Assembly (NCBI GenBank): GCA_016841245.1
Contig: JAENZN010000018.1
Coordinates: forward strand, 23,277 to 87,276
Length of the DNA stretch: 64,000 nucleotides
Source: Syntrophomonas sp.
Lineage (GTDB): Bacteria > Bacillota > Syntrophomonadia > Syntrophomonadales > Syntrophomonadaceae
Reading direction: 5' to 3'
Part shown: positions 35,146 to 42,991 of the stretch, piece by piece
Position numbering within the stretch: the first letter of the stretch is position 1
Layout: each line of letters starts with the position of its first letter
Translations under genes and position numbers: made by a program
Notes under the pieces: model-generated
The model's database searches: none
Told to the model about the DNA's origin: nothing
Seen by the model: the letters and a program-made list of their open reading frames with translations, nothing else

Positions 35146-37626
35146 TCAGTCCGGCAGGTTCAAGTCCAAATAGCTGCAAATTACAGTCATATCATCATGA
35201 GGTTGACCTTTACACATACTTAGGGCCCGGTTAATAATCATCTCGGCGATCAGCTGGGGATTCTTGCTTTCCACCATTTTAAGTAATTCCTGTATCCATC
35301 TGGTACTATCTTCATCTGGATTGCTGGTGGAAAAGTCCAGCACTCCATCACTTATCATTACCAGCAGATCCCGGGCTATCATGCGCCGATTGTCGGTGAA
35401 GATATCCATATTTTCCACTATTCCTACTGGTAAGGAACTGGCACTAATTACCTCGACCTGTTGTCCACGTTTTACAAACGAAGGTACGCTGCCGGTTTTT
35501 ATAAAATCTACCTCGGCTGTGTATAAGTCTATCATAGCTATATCCAGGGTAGCGAAATTTTCTCGGCTGGATCTTAACAGCAAGGTAGAATTAATGGTAT
35601 TCAGAGCAACTGACTTGTCGAAACCTGCTTCCAACAGCGTTTCCAGCATCCGTACTGCAGACCGGCTTTGGGCGCAAGCCTCTTCGCCCACACCCATACC
35701 ATCGCTTAAAGCGATTAGTTCCTTACTTTCCTGGAGATTGGCTATGGTATAATTATCACCACATACGGCCTCTTTCCCCACTTGGGCCACCCCGGTAGTA
35801 ACTCTATAAGTGCAGGCTCTGCTCAATAAAAATTCACAATTTCCTTTTCCCATAAAACAGGGGCAGCTTTTATCTAAAACCTCCACTTTTTCTCCCAGAG
35901 CAGCAGAAACCGCCGGCACCACCTGGTTTTCACAATACTGGCCATCTGAACAGGAATTCATGATAATTTTTACATATAATTGGTCTCCTGTTGTTTTCAT
36001 CGGGGTAACATCAATGAGTTTTATATTCATTTTTTTGAGGTCTTTTTTTATTTTTTCTTTTAATGCATAGTCAATCACCGTCTTATTATCATAATCATCC
36101 GCCAGATTTTCAATTACCCTGCTTATCCCCTGTATTTGCCTGGAAATCATACTACAGGATTCGTCTAATCGGCTCTTCCAGTATTCATTTAAACGCAGAC
36201 TGGCAAACAAGTAGTTGATAAGATTTACTATGTCTCTGCTGTAAAGACAGCTGCGCCTGAATTCCGGTGAGCAGTCTTCATACGCTATACTGCCTGCCTT
36301 CTCAGCAATAGTAAATAAGTCCAGTATTTCTTTGGATGTTTTATAGCAGTATTTCTCCCAGCACTTTTCATAATGCAGACACTGATGACAAAAACCACTG
36401 GATATTTCATCATAAAGATAGTTAAGATAGGAAGCCTCCTGTCCTAAGCTGCCTGTTTTTCCTGGGCTTTCCAGGGTTCCGGCAATTTCATCAAATACCC
36501 GGGCAAAACCCCTTATGCGCTCTAGGGCTTCTGTTTTCAGGCATTCTGCCGCCATCGGCAAGCTGCTTTCCCGGTTAGCAAGGAGATTCAAAGCTGGCAC
36601 ACTCTTAACTGTAGTATTAAACGATTCCGGCAGCATGAAAAAGATTAGACAGGCGATGGCCGTTTCCCAAATACCCAGCACAGTTTGGTGAGTTTCCGGT
36701 ATAAATAAAGAAAATGCCATGGTTCCAAGCATGAACCCGATAATTATGCCTAGTTTGCCCAGATTTCGAAACAAACCAGCCAAGAGACCGGATATGCTAT
36801 ATAAACCAAGGCTGAAGGTAAATATACTGGAAGTAATGGACGGCATCAAGCCAACCATGGCTCCAACCATAGTCGCCTGTCCCGGCCCCCATAGGAAAGC
36901 TGCGACGAGAATTCCCAGCCGGCACAATATGGAACTTAAACTTAAGCCAGCCAGCTCAATGCCATTCACTCCCATAATAAGACCTATCCCAAGGATGAGA
37001 AAAGCGGCTATATCTTCAAAGGCAAATAGGGACAGCGCTTTCCGTTTTTTAATAGTATCACTGGCTACCATAAATACAAAGGCTAATATCCCCGCCAGTA
37101 AAGACTCAAATATAACTACCATTTCCCCATAAAATGAAATCCCACTGCTTAATTGAAAAATGCTTTTGACCAGAAATATGGTTGCCACACAGACAAAAGG
37201 GATTGCCCACCAATATTTATCGGTAGGCAACTTAATATGGTTAATAATACCGATAAGAACCATAAGGGTTATTACATTAGCATATATATTTATATCTGCG
37301 CCGCTGCCGATCAGGCCCGCAACTGCCCAAACACCCATAGCAATCCCGGTAATCGGCCTTTTTCTGCTAAATGCTGCGGTAAATGCAAACATAAATGGCA
37401 ATAATTCCCCCAGTATAGCTGCCCGGGCCATAATAAATGACATTAAGGATAATATTAATACTTCAGCAGTCAACAGCACCTTCCAGATTTGGGCCAGCTT
37501 AATTTGGTATGGGACCCATTGACCCGCTTTCTTGATAGATTTAATCTGTTGGCGTTTCTTCTCTAACCATCTCTTTCCCGGAGTCTCCTTAATTCTCTGG
37601 TAAGGATAAACTTCGATTCTTTCCAT
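35146..37626 (-). CDS. spoIIE: Stage II sporulation protein E, PP2C-type phosphatase
   Basis: SpoIIE dephosphorylates SpoIIAA to activate sigma-F in the forespore and interacts with FtsZ at the polar septum. The 826-aa protein has about ten TM helices in ~50-330, a central domain with several cysteines (CHQCLHYEKCWEKYC near 410; CPCFMGKGNCEFLLSRACTY near 590), and the PP2C domain at ~610-826. Metal-binding motifs are IALSDGMGVGEEACAQS (~637) and LLVMISDGVLDFSTSN (~755), plus GQPHDDMTVI near the end. A promoter with the 21-bp spacer typical of Spo0A-controlled genes lies upstream. Confidence 0.97.
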   Translation of the reverse strand: MERIEVYPYQRIKETPGKRWLEKKRQQIKSIKKAGQWVPYQIKLAQIWKVLLTAEVLILSLMSFIMARAAILGELLPFMFAFTAAFSRKRPITGIAMGVWAVAGLIGSGADINIYANVITLMVLIGIINHIKLPTDKYWWAIPFVCVATIFLVKSIFQLSSGISFYGEMVVIFESLLAGILAFVFMVASDTIKKRKALSLFAFEDIAAFLILGIGLIMGVNGIELAGLSLSSILCRLGILVAAFLWGPGQATMVGAMVGLMPSITSSIFTFSLGLYSISGLLAGLFRNLGKLGIIIGFMLGTMAFSLFIPETHQTVLGIWETAIACLIFFMLPESFNTTVKSVPALNLLANRESSLPMAAECLKTEALERIRGFARVFDEIAGTLESPGKTGSLGQEASYLNYLYDEISSGFCHQCLHYEKCWEKYCYKTSKEILDLFTIAEKAGSIAYEDCSPEFRRSCLYSRDIVNLINYLFASLRLNEYWKSRLDESCSMISRQIQGISRVIENLADDYDNKTVIDYALKEKIKKDLKKMNIKLIDVTPMKTTGDQLYVKIIMNSCSDGQYCENQVVPAVSAALGEKVEVLDKSCPCFMGKGNCEFLLSRACTYRVTTGVAQVGKEAVCGDNYTIANLQESKELIALSDGMGVGEEACAQSRSAVRMLETLLEAGFDKSVALNTINSTLLLRSSRENFATLDIAMIDLYTAEVDFIKTGSVPSFVKRGQQVEVISASSLPVGIVENMDIFTDNRRMIARDLLVMISDGVLDFSTSNPDEDSTRWIQELLKMVESKNPQLIAEMIINRALSMCKGQPHDDMTVICSYLDLNLPD

Positions 37627-37666
37627 GCTCTTGTACCCCCCATCTCCAATTGCTTGTTGTCCATAA

Positions 37667-37699
37667 ATTATATCAGTATTGTCTGGTAAAATTTGTCAT
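37667..37699 (-). promoter_or_regulatory. Proposed Spo0A-activated sigma-A promoter of spoIIE
   Basis: Minus strand: ATGACA (37699..37694), 21-nt spacer, TATAAT (37672..37667), about 34 nt before the gene's ATG allowing for the start point. Long spacing of 21-22 bp is characteristic of Spo0A-dependent sigma-A promoters of spoIIE and spoIIG in Bacillus. On the opposite strand the -35 region reads TTTGTCATT, close to a 0A box. Confidence 0.6.
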
Positions 37700-37879
37700 T
37701 AATGGTGGGGGGCCGTTATTTGTTTTATACAAAATTCAATAAAAATGCAAGCCAGCAAACACTATCTTCATTCATTCAACAAAGTATATCCCCTGCTAAA
37801 CGGTATCTGGTGTCGATAACTAATATTTTGCGGATCAGAGAACTGGTCTTTCGTACTGGCCACAACCCAGAAAGGCATA

Positions 37880-38040
37880 AAGCCCTTACAGGATAACCCC
37901 GTGCCGGGGTTATCCTGTAAGGGCTTCTGTAATTATAGTGAACTATGAGTAAACTTTAATTGCTCCCTTAAGGGTGCCACAATAAAATGAAGGCGCATCA
38001 GTTGTCCCGGTACGGGGTGATTCCTGAAGGGGGCTTTTCC
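37880..38040. repeat. Interspersed modular repeat, locus A
   Basis: A perfect 21-bp hairpin (37880-37900 with 37906-37926; AAGCCCTTACAGGATAACCCC arm, loop GTGCC) is followed by the repeat body starting near 37958. The body includes CTCCCTTAAGGGTGCC, CAATAAAATGAAGGCGCATC and AGTTGTCCCGGTACGGGGTG and ends near AAGGGGGCTTTT. The same body occurs at 41443 and 44926. Confidence 0.8.
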
Positions 38041-38103
38041 CATCGGCTTGAGCGGCTCTTAATTTCAATATTAAATAAGGAACCAGCGTGCTTAATAATA
38101 TAT

Positions 38104-39042
38104 TCAATTCTCGATTATCTTTCCTATGGATCTTTGTGACCAGGCCGCTTCACTCCGCCCGGGCCTTTCAAAAAGATTCCAGATTACCCCTTCCAGTAAA
38201 TCACTTTCGCTTACTATCATTTCTTCCGCTTCCAAGCAGGACATGATTAACGAAATAATCCGAACTCCCTGCGGCAAAATATCAGCTCTTTCCGGCTGCA
38301 GTCCGGGAATCCTTTTTCGTTGTTCCAGGCTCGTTTGAAATAAGCTATCACATAGTCGATTAACTTCTCCTATACTCATAACCTGCCCGTGTATTAATTC
38401 TGGCCTATAGGTTCTCATTTCCATTTTAATGGCGGCCAGGCTGGTAGCAGTACCTCCTACAAAAACCAGCGGATGCTCTATCAGTTTGCTTATATCACCC
38501 ATACCTTCTTTAAGTATCTTTTTCATATCCCTTATGCTCATATGGCTTTCCGTTGCCCTAACTGCACCCAGAGGAAGGGATTTGATGTAAGCTGCTTTAT
38601 TGTCCAGTATAATTTCCGTACTCCCTCCACCCAGATCAATAACTACTGGATGCTGTGCTATGTTCAATCCACGTTTTACTCCCTGATAGGTTAATAATGC
38701 TTCCTGCTCCCCATCTATGATATCTATGGGACTGGGAAAATACTGAAGCATAGTCTGTAAAAATATCTCCCGGTTATTGGCTTCCCTGACCGCACTGGTA
38801 GCCACTGCCCTTAATGCAGTAACCTTATGCTGGTTAATAATATCTGTGAACCGAGATAAACATGCTATGGTCCTTTTTACCGCTTCATCATTTATGCTGC
38901 CGTTCGCACTCAGTCCCTGTCCCAATCGAGTTTGCATTAAGTCTCTTTGTAACGGAATCAACTGCTGGTTTTTATTTATATCTGCAATGAGCAGCCGGCA
39001 GGAATTAGTTCCAATATCTATTGCAGCGATTTTCAAATTCAA
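38104..39042 (-). CDS. Ppx/GppA-family phosphatase (exopolyphosphatase or pppGpp phosphohydrolase)
   Basis: The product has 312 aa when started at the TTG at 39042, which has AGGAGG 6 nt upstream; the GTG at 39048 overlaps that site. It is the one-domain form of the family. ASKHA-fold motifs are IAAIDIGTNSCRLLIADI (~6), ALRAVATSAVREANNREIFL (~82), VVIDLGGGSTEIIL (~135) and LVFVGGTATSLAAIKMEMR (~193). Substrate choice between polyphosphate and pppGpp cannot be made from sequence. It lies between the S1-domain gene and spoIIE, an order seen in several Clostridia. Confidence 0.93.
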   Translation of the reverse strand: MNLKIAAIDIGTNSCRLLIADINKNQQLIPLQRDLMQTRLGQGLSANGSINDEAVKRTIACLSRFTDIINQHKVTALRAVATSAVREANNREIFLQTMLQYFPSPIDIIDGEQEALLTYQGVKRGLNIAQHPVVIDLGGGSTEIILDNKAAYIKSLPLGAVRATESHMSIRDMKKILKEGMGDISKLIEHPLVFVGGTATSLAAIKMEMRTYRPELIHGQVMSIGEVNRLCDSLFQTSLEQRKRIPGLQPERADILPQGVRIISLIMSCLEAEEMIVSESDLLEGVIWNLFERPGRSEAAWSQRSIGKIIEN

Positions 39043-39095
39043 TCTCACCCTCCTAATATAATCAGGGTTTTAAGCAATTAGCCTTATCTGGTCAA

Positions 39096-39120
39096 TAAAA
39101 AAGCACTTCTGCGAAGTGCT
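39096..39120 (-). terminator. Rho-independent terminator after the S1-domain gene
   Basis: Minus strand: AGCACTTC-GCA-GAAGTGCT (8-bp perfect stem) followed by TTTTTTATT, 18 nt after the stop codon at 39138. Confidence 0.85.
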
Positions 39121-39137
39121 CTTTATTCTTCAGTTAA

Positions 39138-39590
39138 TTATGGATTATTTCTTCTTTTCTTTTGCTCCATCCGGTTTTTGATGGGCTGCATTCTTTCGTC
39201 ACTTTCTTTTAAAAATTTAGTAATTTTATCATCCAGACTTACAGGTTCACTTTTGCCCCGATGATCCTGTCCATAAGCATTTCTCCTACCGGGATTAGGA
39301 TTGGGTCTCCTGATTCGCTCCGGTTTAACTTCTGCTGGTTTGGAGGACACTGCTTGCTTCATGGATAAACCAATTTTATTTCCAGATACATTCAGTACTT
39401 TTACCTTGACCTGATCTCCTACCTGAATAAAGTCCCTGACGTCTTTAACATAAGTATCTGCAATTTCCGAGATATGAACGAGTCCCACAGCCCCTCCGGA
39501 TAACTCAATAAATGCTCCAAAATTCGTTATGCCCTGTACTTTCCCGTCTACAATCTCTCCCGGCACCATATTCGCTTGTTCTGTAGGCAT
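39138..39590 (-). CDS. S1-domain RNA-binding protein (YabR-like)
   Basis: The product has 150 aa when started at the ATG at 39590 (MPTEQANMVPGEIVDGKVQG), downstream of GAGGAGG with a rather long spacing of about 12 nt. An upstream in-frame ATG at 39611 contains the ribosome-binding site. One S1 domain spans ~9-78 (ITNFGAFIELSGGAVGLVHI; VKVLNVSGNKIGLSMKQ). A basic, Pro/Arg/Asn-rich linker and a charged C-terminus follow, likely disordered RNA-binding tails. In Bacillus the homologue also follows divIC. It ends at a good terminator. Confidence 0.92.
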   Translation of the reverse strand: MPTEQANMVPGEIVDGKVQGITNFGAFIELSGGAVGLVHISEIADTYVKDVRDFIQVGDQVKVKVLNVSGNKIGLSMKQAVSSKPAEVKPERIRRPNPNPGRRNAYGQDHRGKSEPVSLDDKITKFLKESDERMQPIKNRMEQKKRRNNP

Positions 39591-39669
39591 AGAAATAAAT
39601 GTCCTCCTCATTGTCTGATAGGTTAATTCTATTAGATGGAGCTGCACTAGTCAATATTTATCGCTAACA

Positions 39670-39978
39670 TTATTCAGTGCCGGTTGGAGATTGGTCAGGT
39701 AACATTGGGATAACTATGGTCTCTCCTTTTTTCACCAATCCCAGCTGTTCCCGGGCAATCTTCTCAATGTTTTCCGGGCTGTTAACCTTGGTCATAGTTT
39801 TCTGCAAATTCCCATTTTGTTGGACTAGTTTATCCTTTTCTTGTTCTAAAATAACTTTTCGTTTATTCAAATCGTATACTGTTTGGACCCTGGGTACTAT
39901 AGTGATCAGCAAAGACATAGCAACAAAACCTACCAACAATAATCTTATTACCGGTTTTTTTTCATTTTTTTTACTCAT
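39670..39978 (-). CDS. divIC: Septum formation initiator, DivIC/FtsB family
   Basis: This bitopic division protein forms a complex with FtsL and DivIB at the septum. The 102-aa product starts at the ATG at 39978 (GAGG 9 nt upstream; a preceding ATG is too close). A basic N-terminus (SKKNEKKP) precedes one TM helix at ~12-30. A coiled coil follows at ~36-70 (NKRKVILEQEKDKLVQQNGN) and a conserved end near ~72-85 (PENIEKIAREQLGLVKKGE). It lies in the yabP-yabQ-divIC-yabR order. Confidence 0.93.
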   Translation of the reverse strand: MSKKNEKKPVIRLLLVGFVAMSLLITIVPRVQTVYDLNKRKVILEQEKDKLVQQNGNLQKTMTKVNSPENIEKIAREQLGLVKKGETIVIPMLPDQSPTGTE

Positions 39979-40040
39979 CCGCATCGTCCTCGCCTAATAA
40001 AATACCTAGTATACTTCCGGGAATAACAATAACTACTTCG

Positions 40041-40202
40041 TTACCCTTTGGAACGTGCCCTATTAAGCAGAGTGGAAACCGTTCCCGGACTCACATTTAA
40101 AATGGAAGCAATTTCCCTGGTGTTTTTTCCGGATTCCCTGAGTACTACGGCCTGCTTTTCTCTATAACTTAATTTTTCTGCTCCACGAATTTCTATTCTC
40201 AT
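40041..40202 (-). CDS. Small sigma-70-region-4-like helix-turn-helix protein, 53 aa
   Basis: The frame ATG 40202 to TAA 40041 encodes a 53-residue protein. It contains a clear HTH: LSYREKQAVVLRESGKNTRE, then IASILNVSPGTVSTLLNRAR. This resembles the C-terminal HTH of sigma-70 family proteins or a resolvase-like HTH, without any further domain. GGGAG lies only 2 nt before the ATG, so the exact start is uncertain (an in-frame GTG at 40211 is possible). It sits between yabQ and divIC, where Bacillus has no gene. Its coding character is supported by the HTH pattern; function is unknown. Confidence 0.75.
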   Translation of the reverse strand: MRIEIRGAEKLSYREKQAVVLRESGKNTREIASILNVSPGTVSTLLNRARSKG

Positions 40203-40315
40203 AACTCCCACGATACTATCTACAAATCTTATACATTTTATGGATAAATTGAGTACTTATTTGTTCTATAAGTATAATTTAAAACCTTTTAAAAAGCTCT
40301 AATTATTTTTCACTT

Positions 40316-40741
40316 TTATTCGTCATGATCATCATCTTTGGGTCTGTGAATTATCGCCATTTTTTTTATCCGATATATAATATCTCGTGGAAAGCAGTAA
40401 ATCACCTTAACCAGCATTTTAACCGCAGCTATAGTACCACCAGCGAGTTTTAGAAGAAATCCCGCACACATCCCAGATAGAACATGATAATAAATTATCC
40501 CCCCCATAAGCAGAGCTATTAGTACATAGGACCGCATCTCACCCTGATTTATATACAACATGCCCATAAAAACTACCATGACCATAAGGACCCAGAATAT
40601 TAGATCTAATATATACAGGTAAAATTTGCTTACTCTTGCGTTTCTGATCAACAGTTGATAATAATGCAAAATTACTGCACTGCATAATCCCAGAATCATG
40701 GTGAACAAGAATGCTTTTAGCTGAAAGAATATGCCTGGCAA
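40316..40741 (-). CDS. yabQ: Spore cortex biosynthesis protein YabQ
   Basis: YabQ is a membrane protein of the outer forespore membrane needed for cortex formation in Bacillus. The TTG at 40741 has AGGAGG 6 nt upstream and gives 141 aa (LPGIFFQLKAFLFTMILGLC); the upstream frame to 40786 includes the ribosome-binding site. About four hydrophobic helices are seen at ~5-25, ~38-60, ~66-85 and ~92-110. The C-terminus is basic then acidic (PKDDDHDE). It follows yabP by 66 bp. Confidence 0.9.
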   Translation of the reverse strand: MPGIFFQLKAFLFTMILGLCSAVILHYYQLLIRNARVSKFYLYILDLIFWVLMVMVVFMGMLYINQGEMRSYVLIALLMGGIIYYHVLSGMCAGFLLKLAGGTIAAVKMLVKVIYCFPRDIIYRIKKMAIIHRPKDDDHDE

Positions 40742-40807
40742 AATCCTCCTCCTCATTAACTCCCAGATCAGAAAACGATAGAACAAGGACCGTCCCTTCG
40801 TTTCCTG

Positions 40808-41077
40808 TTACTTCAATAATCTGGATAGTATGTTTTTGCCTCTAGCCTTAATGTCTTTACCCTCTCGTTTGTACTCAATGTTGATTATATTTCCCTCTAC
40901 TACTACTTTTCCTTGATCCAGGTTTAACATACTGACGTGCAGTTGTTCTCCCAGCACGTACAGATAACCCATCATGGTTTCCAGTATTATCTCTTCTTCA
41001 TCGAAAGTATTGACATTCTCCACCCCCGATATTTCCAACGTCTTTCGATCTAATAACAAAAGAGAATGTTCGGACAT
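40808..41077 (-). CDS. yabP: Sporulation protein YabP
   Basis: YabP is a small sporulation protein required for cortex synthesis in Bacillus, made under sigma-E. The 89-aa product contains SLLLLDRKTLEISGVENVNT and FDEEEIILETMMGYLYVLGE, which match the YabP/YqfC fold. GGAGGAG precedes the ATG. A sigma-E-like promoter is proposed at 41144-41173. Confidence 0.93.
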   Translation of the reverse strand: MSEHSLLLLDRKTLEISGVENVNTFDEEEIILETMMGYLYVLGEQLHVSMLNLDQGKVVVEGNIINIEYKREGKDIKARGKNILSRLLK

Positions 41078-41143
41078 TTTATCTCCTCCACTCGTTTTTT
41101 CAGGCTGTTATTATTTATCACCTGCTGTAAGATTTGCTAATTA

Positions 41144-41173
41144 AAAATATGCTTTATAGGTGCTTGATTATGC
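41144..41173 (-). promoter_or_regulatory. Sigma-E-like promoter of yabP-yabQ
   Basis: Minus strand: GCATAATC (41173..41166), 14-nt spacer, CATATTTT (41151..41144), compared with the sigma-E pattern ATATT-N14-CATACAAT. It would give a 5' leader of about 60 nt. Expected for these genes from Bacillus. Confidence 0.4.
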
Positions 41174-41189
41174 CTAAAGAAAAAACAGA

Positions 41190-41221
41190 AAATAAGAAAC
41201 ACCCTGTTTATTCAGGGTGTT
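41190..41221 (-). terminator. Rho-independent terminator
   Basis: Minus strand: AACACCCTG-AATAAA-CAGGGTGTT (9-bp perfect stem) then TCTTATTTTC. It separates the rqcP side from the yabP promoter, after repeat locus B. Confidence 0.7.
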
Positions 41222-41356
41222 AGGTTATCGACAAAGTCGATAAGATGCCAGACCGATGATGGAAGTAAGATTAATGCTATGAGAAAAACCCGGAATTGAG
41301 GCGTACCTGTGTACGTTAATTGATCGGGTTATTTGAAATAACGCATATATTCTTTT

Positions 41357-41515
41357 CCTTATTATTCATGAGCCTTGTGCGAAATTAAATTGTGATCCTG
41401 TTAAGGGTTTCCTTATTATTCATGAGCCTTATGCGAAATTAAATTGCACCCTTAATGGTGACCGCAATAAAATGAACGCACATCAGTTGTCCCGGTACGG
41501 AGTGATCCCCAGAGA
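41357..41515. repeat. Interspersed modular repeat, locus B
   Basis: A 36-bp module occurs twice with one mismatch (41357-41392 and 41411-41446; CCTTATTATTCATGAGCCTT start), separated by 18 bp. The second copy runs into the repeat body CACCCTTAATGGTGACCGCA...CATCAGTTGTCCCGGTACGG, the same as in loci A and C. Confidence 0.8.
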
Positions 41516-41558
41516 GAGCTAATGACATCGGTCTGCCGTCCTATTTATTTAAAGTATT

Positions 41559-41801
41559 TTATTCCAGGACACGATATAAATTTTTCGCTTCACCAGCTTT
41601 GACATTATCTCTGATTTCAAGCACTTCAATAACCGTTTTTTTCTGCCCTATGAAAATTGAAATGATATCTCCTTTTTCAACATTAGTAGAAGGCTTGGCA
41701 ATTTTATCATTAACCATTACTCTCTCATGTTCTGCGAAATCTTTGGCCACCGTTCTCCGCTTTATTATTCTAGATACTTTTAGGTACTTGTCCAGTCTCA
41801 T
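41559..41801 (-). CDS. rqcP: S4-domain RNA-binding protein RqcP (YabO/HSP15 family)
   Basis: RqcP works with RqcH in ribosome-associated quality control (alanine tailing). The 80-aa protein is an S4 domain: MRLDKYLKVSRIIKRRTVAK, then RVMVNDKIAKPSTNVEKGD. It starts 1 nt after the hup stop codon, the usual hup-rqcP arrangement. Confidence 0.95.
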   Translation of the reverse strand: MRLDKYLKVSRIIKRRTVAKDFAEHERVMVNDKIAKPSTNVEKGDIISIFIGQKKTVIEVLEIRDNVKAGEAKNLYRVLE

Positions 41802-41802
41802 T

Positions 41803-42075
41803 TTAGTCTACGGCATCTTTTAGTGCTTTACCAGCCTTGAATGCTGGGACTCTAGCCGCAGGAATGCTTATCTCTTCACCTGTTTGCGGATTCCGGCCTT
41901 TTCTAGCCTGTCTATTTCTAACTTCGAATGTTCCAAAACCAATTAACTGAACTTTATCCCCGGATTTTAAAGTTCCTTCTATGGTTGAAAAAAATGCATT
42001 TACCAATTTTTCAACATCTTTTTTTGTCATCCCTGTCCTGGCCGCTACTTCACTTATCAGGTCTGTCTTGTTCAA
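41803..42075 (-). CDS. hup: DNA-binding protein HU
   Basis: HU is a nucleoid-associated dimer. The 90-aa length and sequence are canonical: [40 protein letters not shown] and [20 protein letters not shown] (DNA-intercalating arm). GGAGGGATAG precedes the ATG. It lies between mazG and rqcP. Confidence 0.98.
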   Translation of the reverse strand: MNKTDLISEVAARTGMTKKDVEKLVNAFFSTIEGTLKSGDKVQLIGFGTFEVRNRQARKGRNPQTGEEISIPAARVPAFKAGKALKDAVD

Positions 42076-42178
42076 GAACTATCCCTCCTTTGCTTTTATA
42101 ATATGGCTATTCGATGTTATCCTAAATTTTCCTGCTTATTACCAAGAAAATATTCTTTAATCGCCGAATTAATGTTAA

Positions 42179-42955
42179 CTACAAGCCTTTAGCCTTGGCT
42201 TCCTCCCACAAAAGGTCCATGGTTTCCAGATCCATTTGACCCATAATACCTCCACTGGCCTTGATATTTTCTTCAATATAATTGAAACGGCGGATAAATT
42301 TATCATTAGTTAACTGCAGTGCCTGTTCAGGTTCAATGTTGGTTAATCTGGCCACATTAACTATAGCGAACAATATATCACCCATTTCCTCCTGTTGATT
42401 GGTATGGTTTTCTGCTCGATTGAACTCTTCTATTTCTTCTTTGAATTTCTCGATGGCACCTTCCGGGGAGGGCCAATCAAATCCTACCCGGGCTGCCTTT
42501 TCCTGGAGTTTTTCGGCTCTCATCAAGGCCGGCAGCATGGCCGGTATACCTGCCAAAACCGTCTTCTTGCCCTTCTCACGCTTAAAATTTTCCCAGTGGT
42601 TCATCACATCTTCACTAGATTCTAGATTCATTGATGCAAACACATGGGGATGCCGCTCTATCATCTTATTGCTAACCGCCTCAACTACATCAGCAAAATT
42701 AAAATGACCCGCTTTTTGGGCCAATGCGGCATGGAATACTACCTGCAGTAATACGTCTCCCAGTTCTTCTCGCAGATCGTTCATGGATTGGTTTTTTATG
42801 GCTTCGATAACTTCATAACTCTCCTCAATTAAATACCTGGTCAGCGATTCATGGGTCTGCTCTCTATCCCATGGACATCCCTGCGGGCTGAGAAGTCTGT
42901 CCATTATTTTAATAAGCCGGTCTATTTCTTTAGCACTGCTGTCCATCTGCTGCAT
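42179..42955 (-). CDS. mazG: Nucleoside triphosphate pyrophosphohydrolase MazG
   Basis: It hydrolyses NTPs to NMP and PPi, clearing aberrant nucleotides. The 258-aa two-domain form has CPWDREQTHESLTRYLIEES (~27), EVIEAIKNQSMNDLREELGD (~48, EExxE and ExxD metal ligands), VGFDWPSPEGAIEKFKEEIE (~156) and EMGDILFAIVNVARL (~188). It lies between the SpoVB-like gene and hup. The ATG at 42955 is 3 nt from AAAGGAG; an ATG at 42946 is a possible alternative. Confidence 0.95.
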   Translation of the reverse strand: MQQMDSSAKEIDRLIKIMDRLLSPQGCPWDREQTHESLTRYLIEESYEVIEAIKNQSMNDLREELGDVLLQVVFHAALAQKAGHFNFADVVEAVSNKMIERHPHVFASMNLESSEDVMNHWENFKREKGKKTVLAGIPAMLPALMRAEKLQEKAARVGFDWPSPEGAIEKFKEEIEEFNRAENHTNQQEEMGDILFAIVNVARLTNIEPEQALQLTNDKFIRRFNYIEENIKASGGIMGQMDLETMDLLWEEAKAKGL

Positions 42956-42991
42956 TAACTCCTTTCTTCAAAACCAGATTTTTATCTCCTG

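Larger units (their letters stand above)
37627..38103. other. Gap of 477 bp: spoIIE promoter and repeat family locus A
   Basis: Contains the proposed spoIIE promoter (37667-37699), a coding-free stretch (37700-37879), and repeat locus A (37880-38040). No gene was found. Confidence 0.7.
41078..41558. other. Gap of 481 bp: sigma-E-like promoter, terminator and repeat locus B
   Basis: Contains the yabP promoter candidate, a terminator (41190-41221), a 45-nt imperfect hairpin at 41287-41331 (AACCCG... CGGGTT with CGTAC/GTACG inside), and repeat locus B (41357-41515). No coding region was found. Confidence 0.7.

Noticed and set aside
41357..41446. Minimal CRISPR (two 36-bp repeats, 18-bp spacer)
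   Set aside because: The repeat belongs to the modular family also found at 37.9 and 44.9 kb, the spacer is too short, and no cas gene is present.
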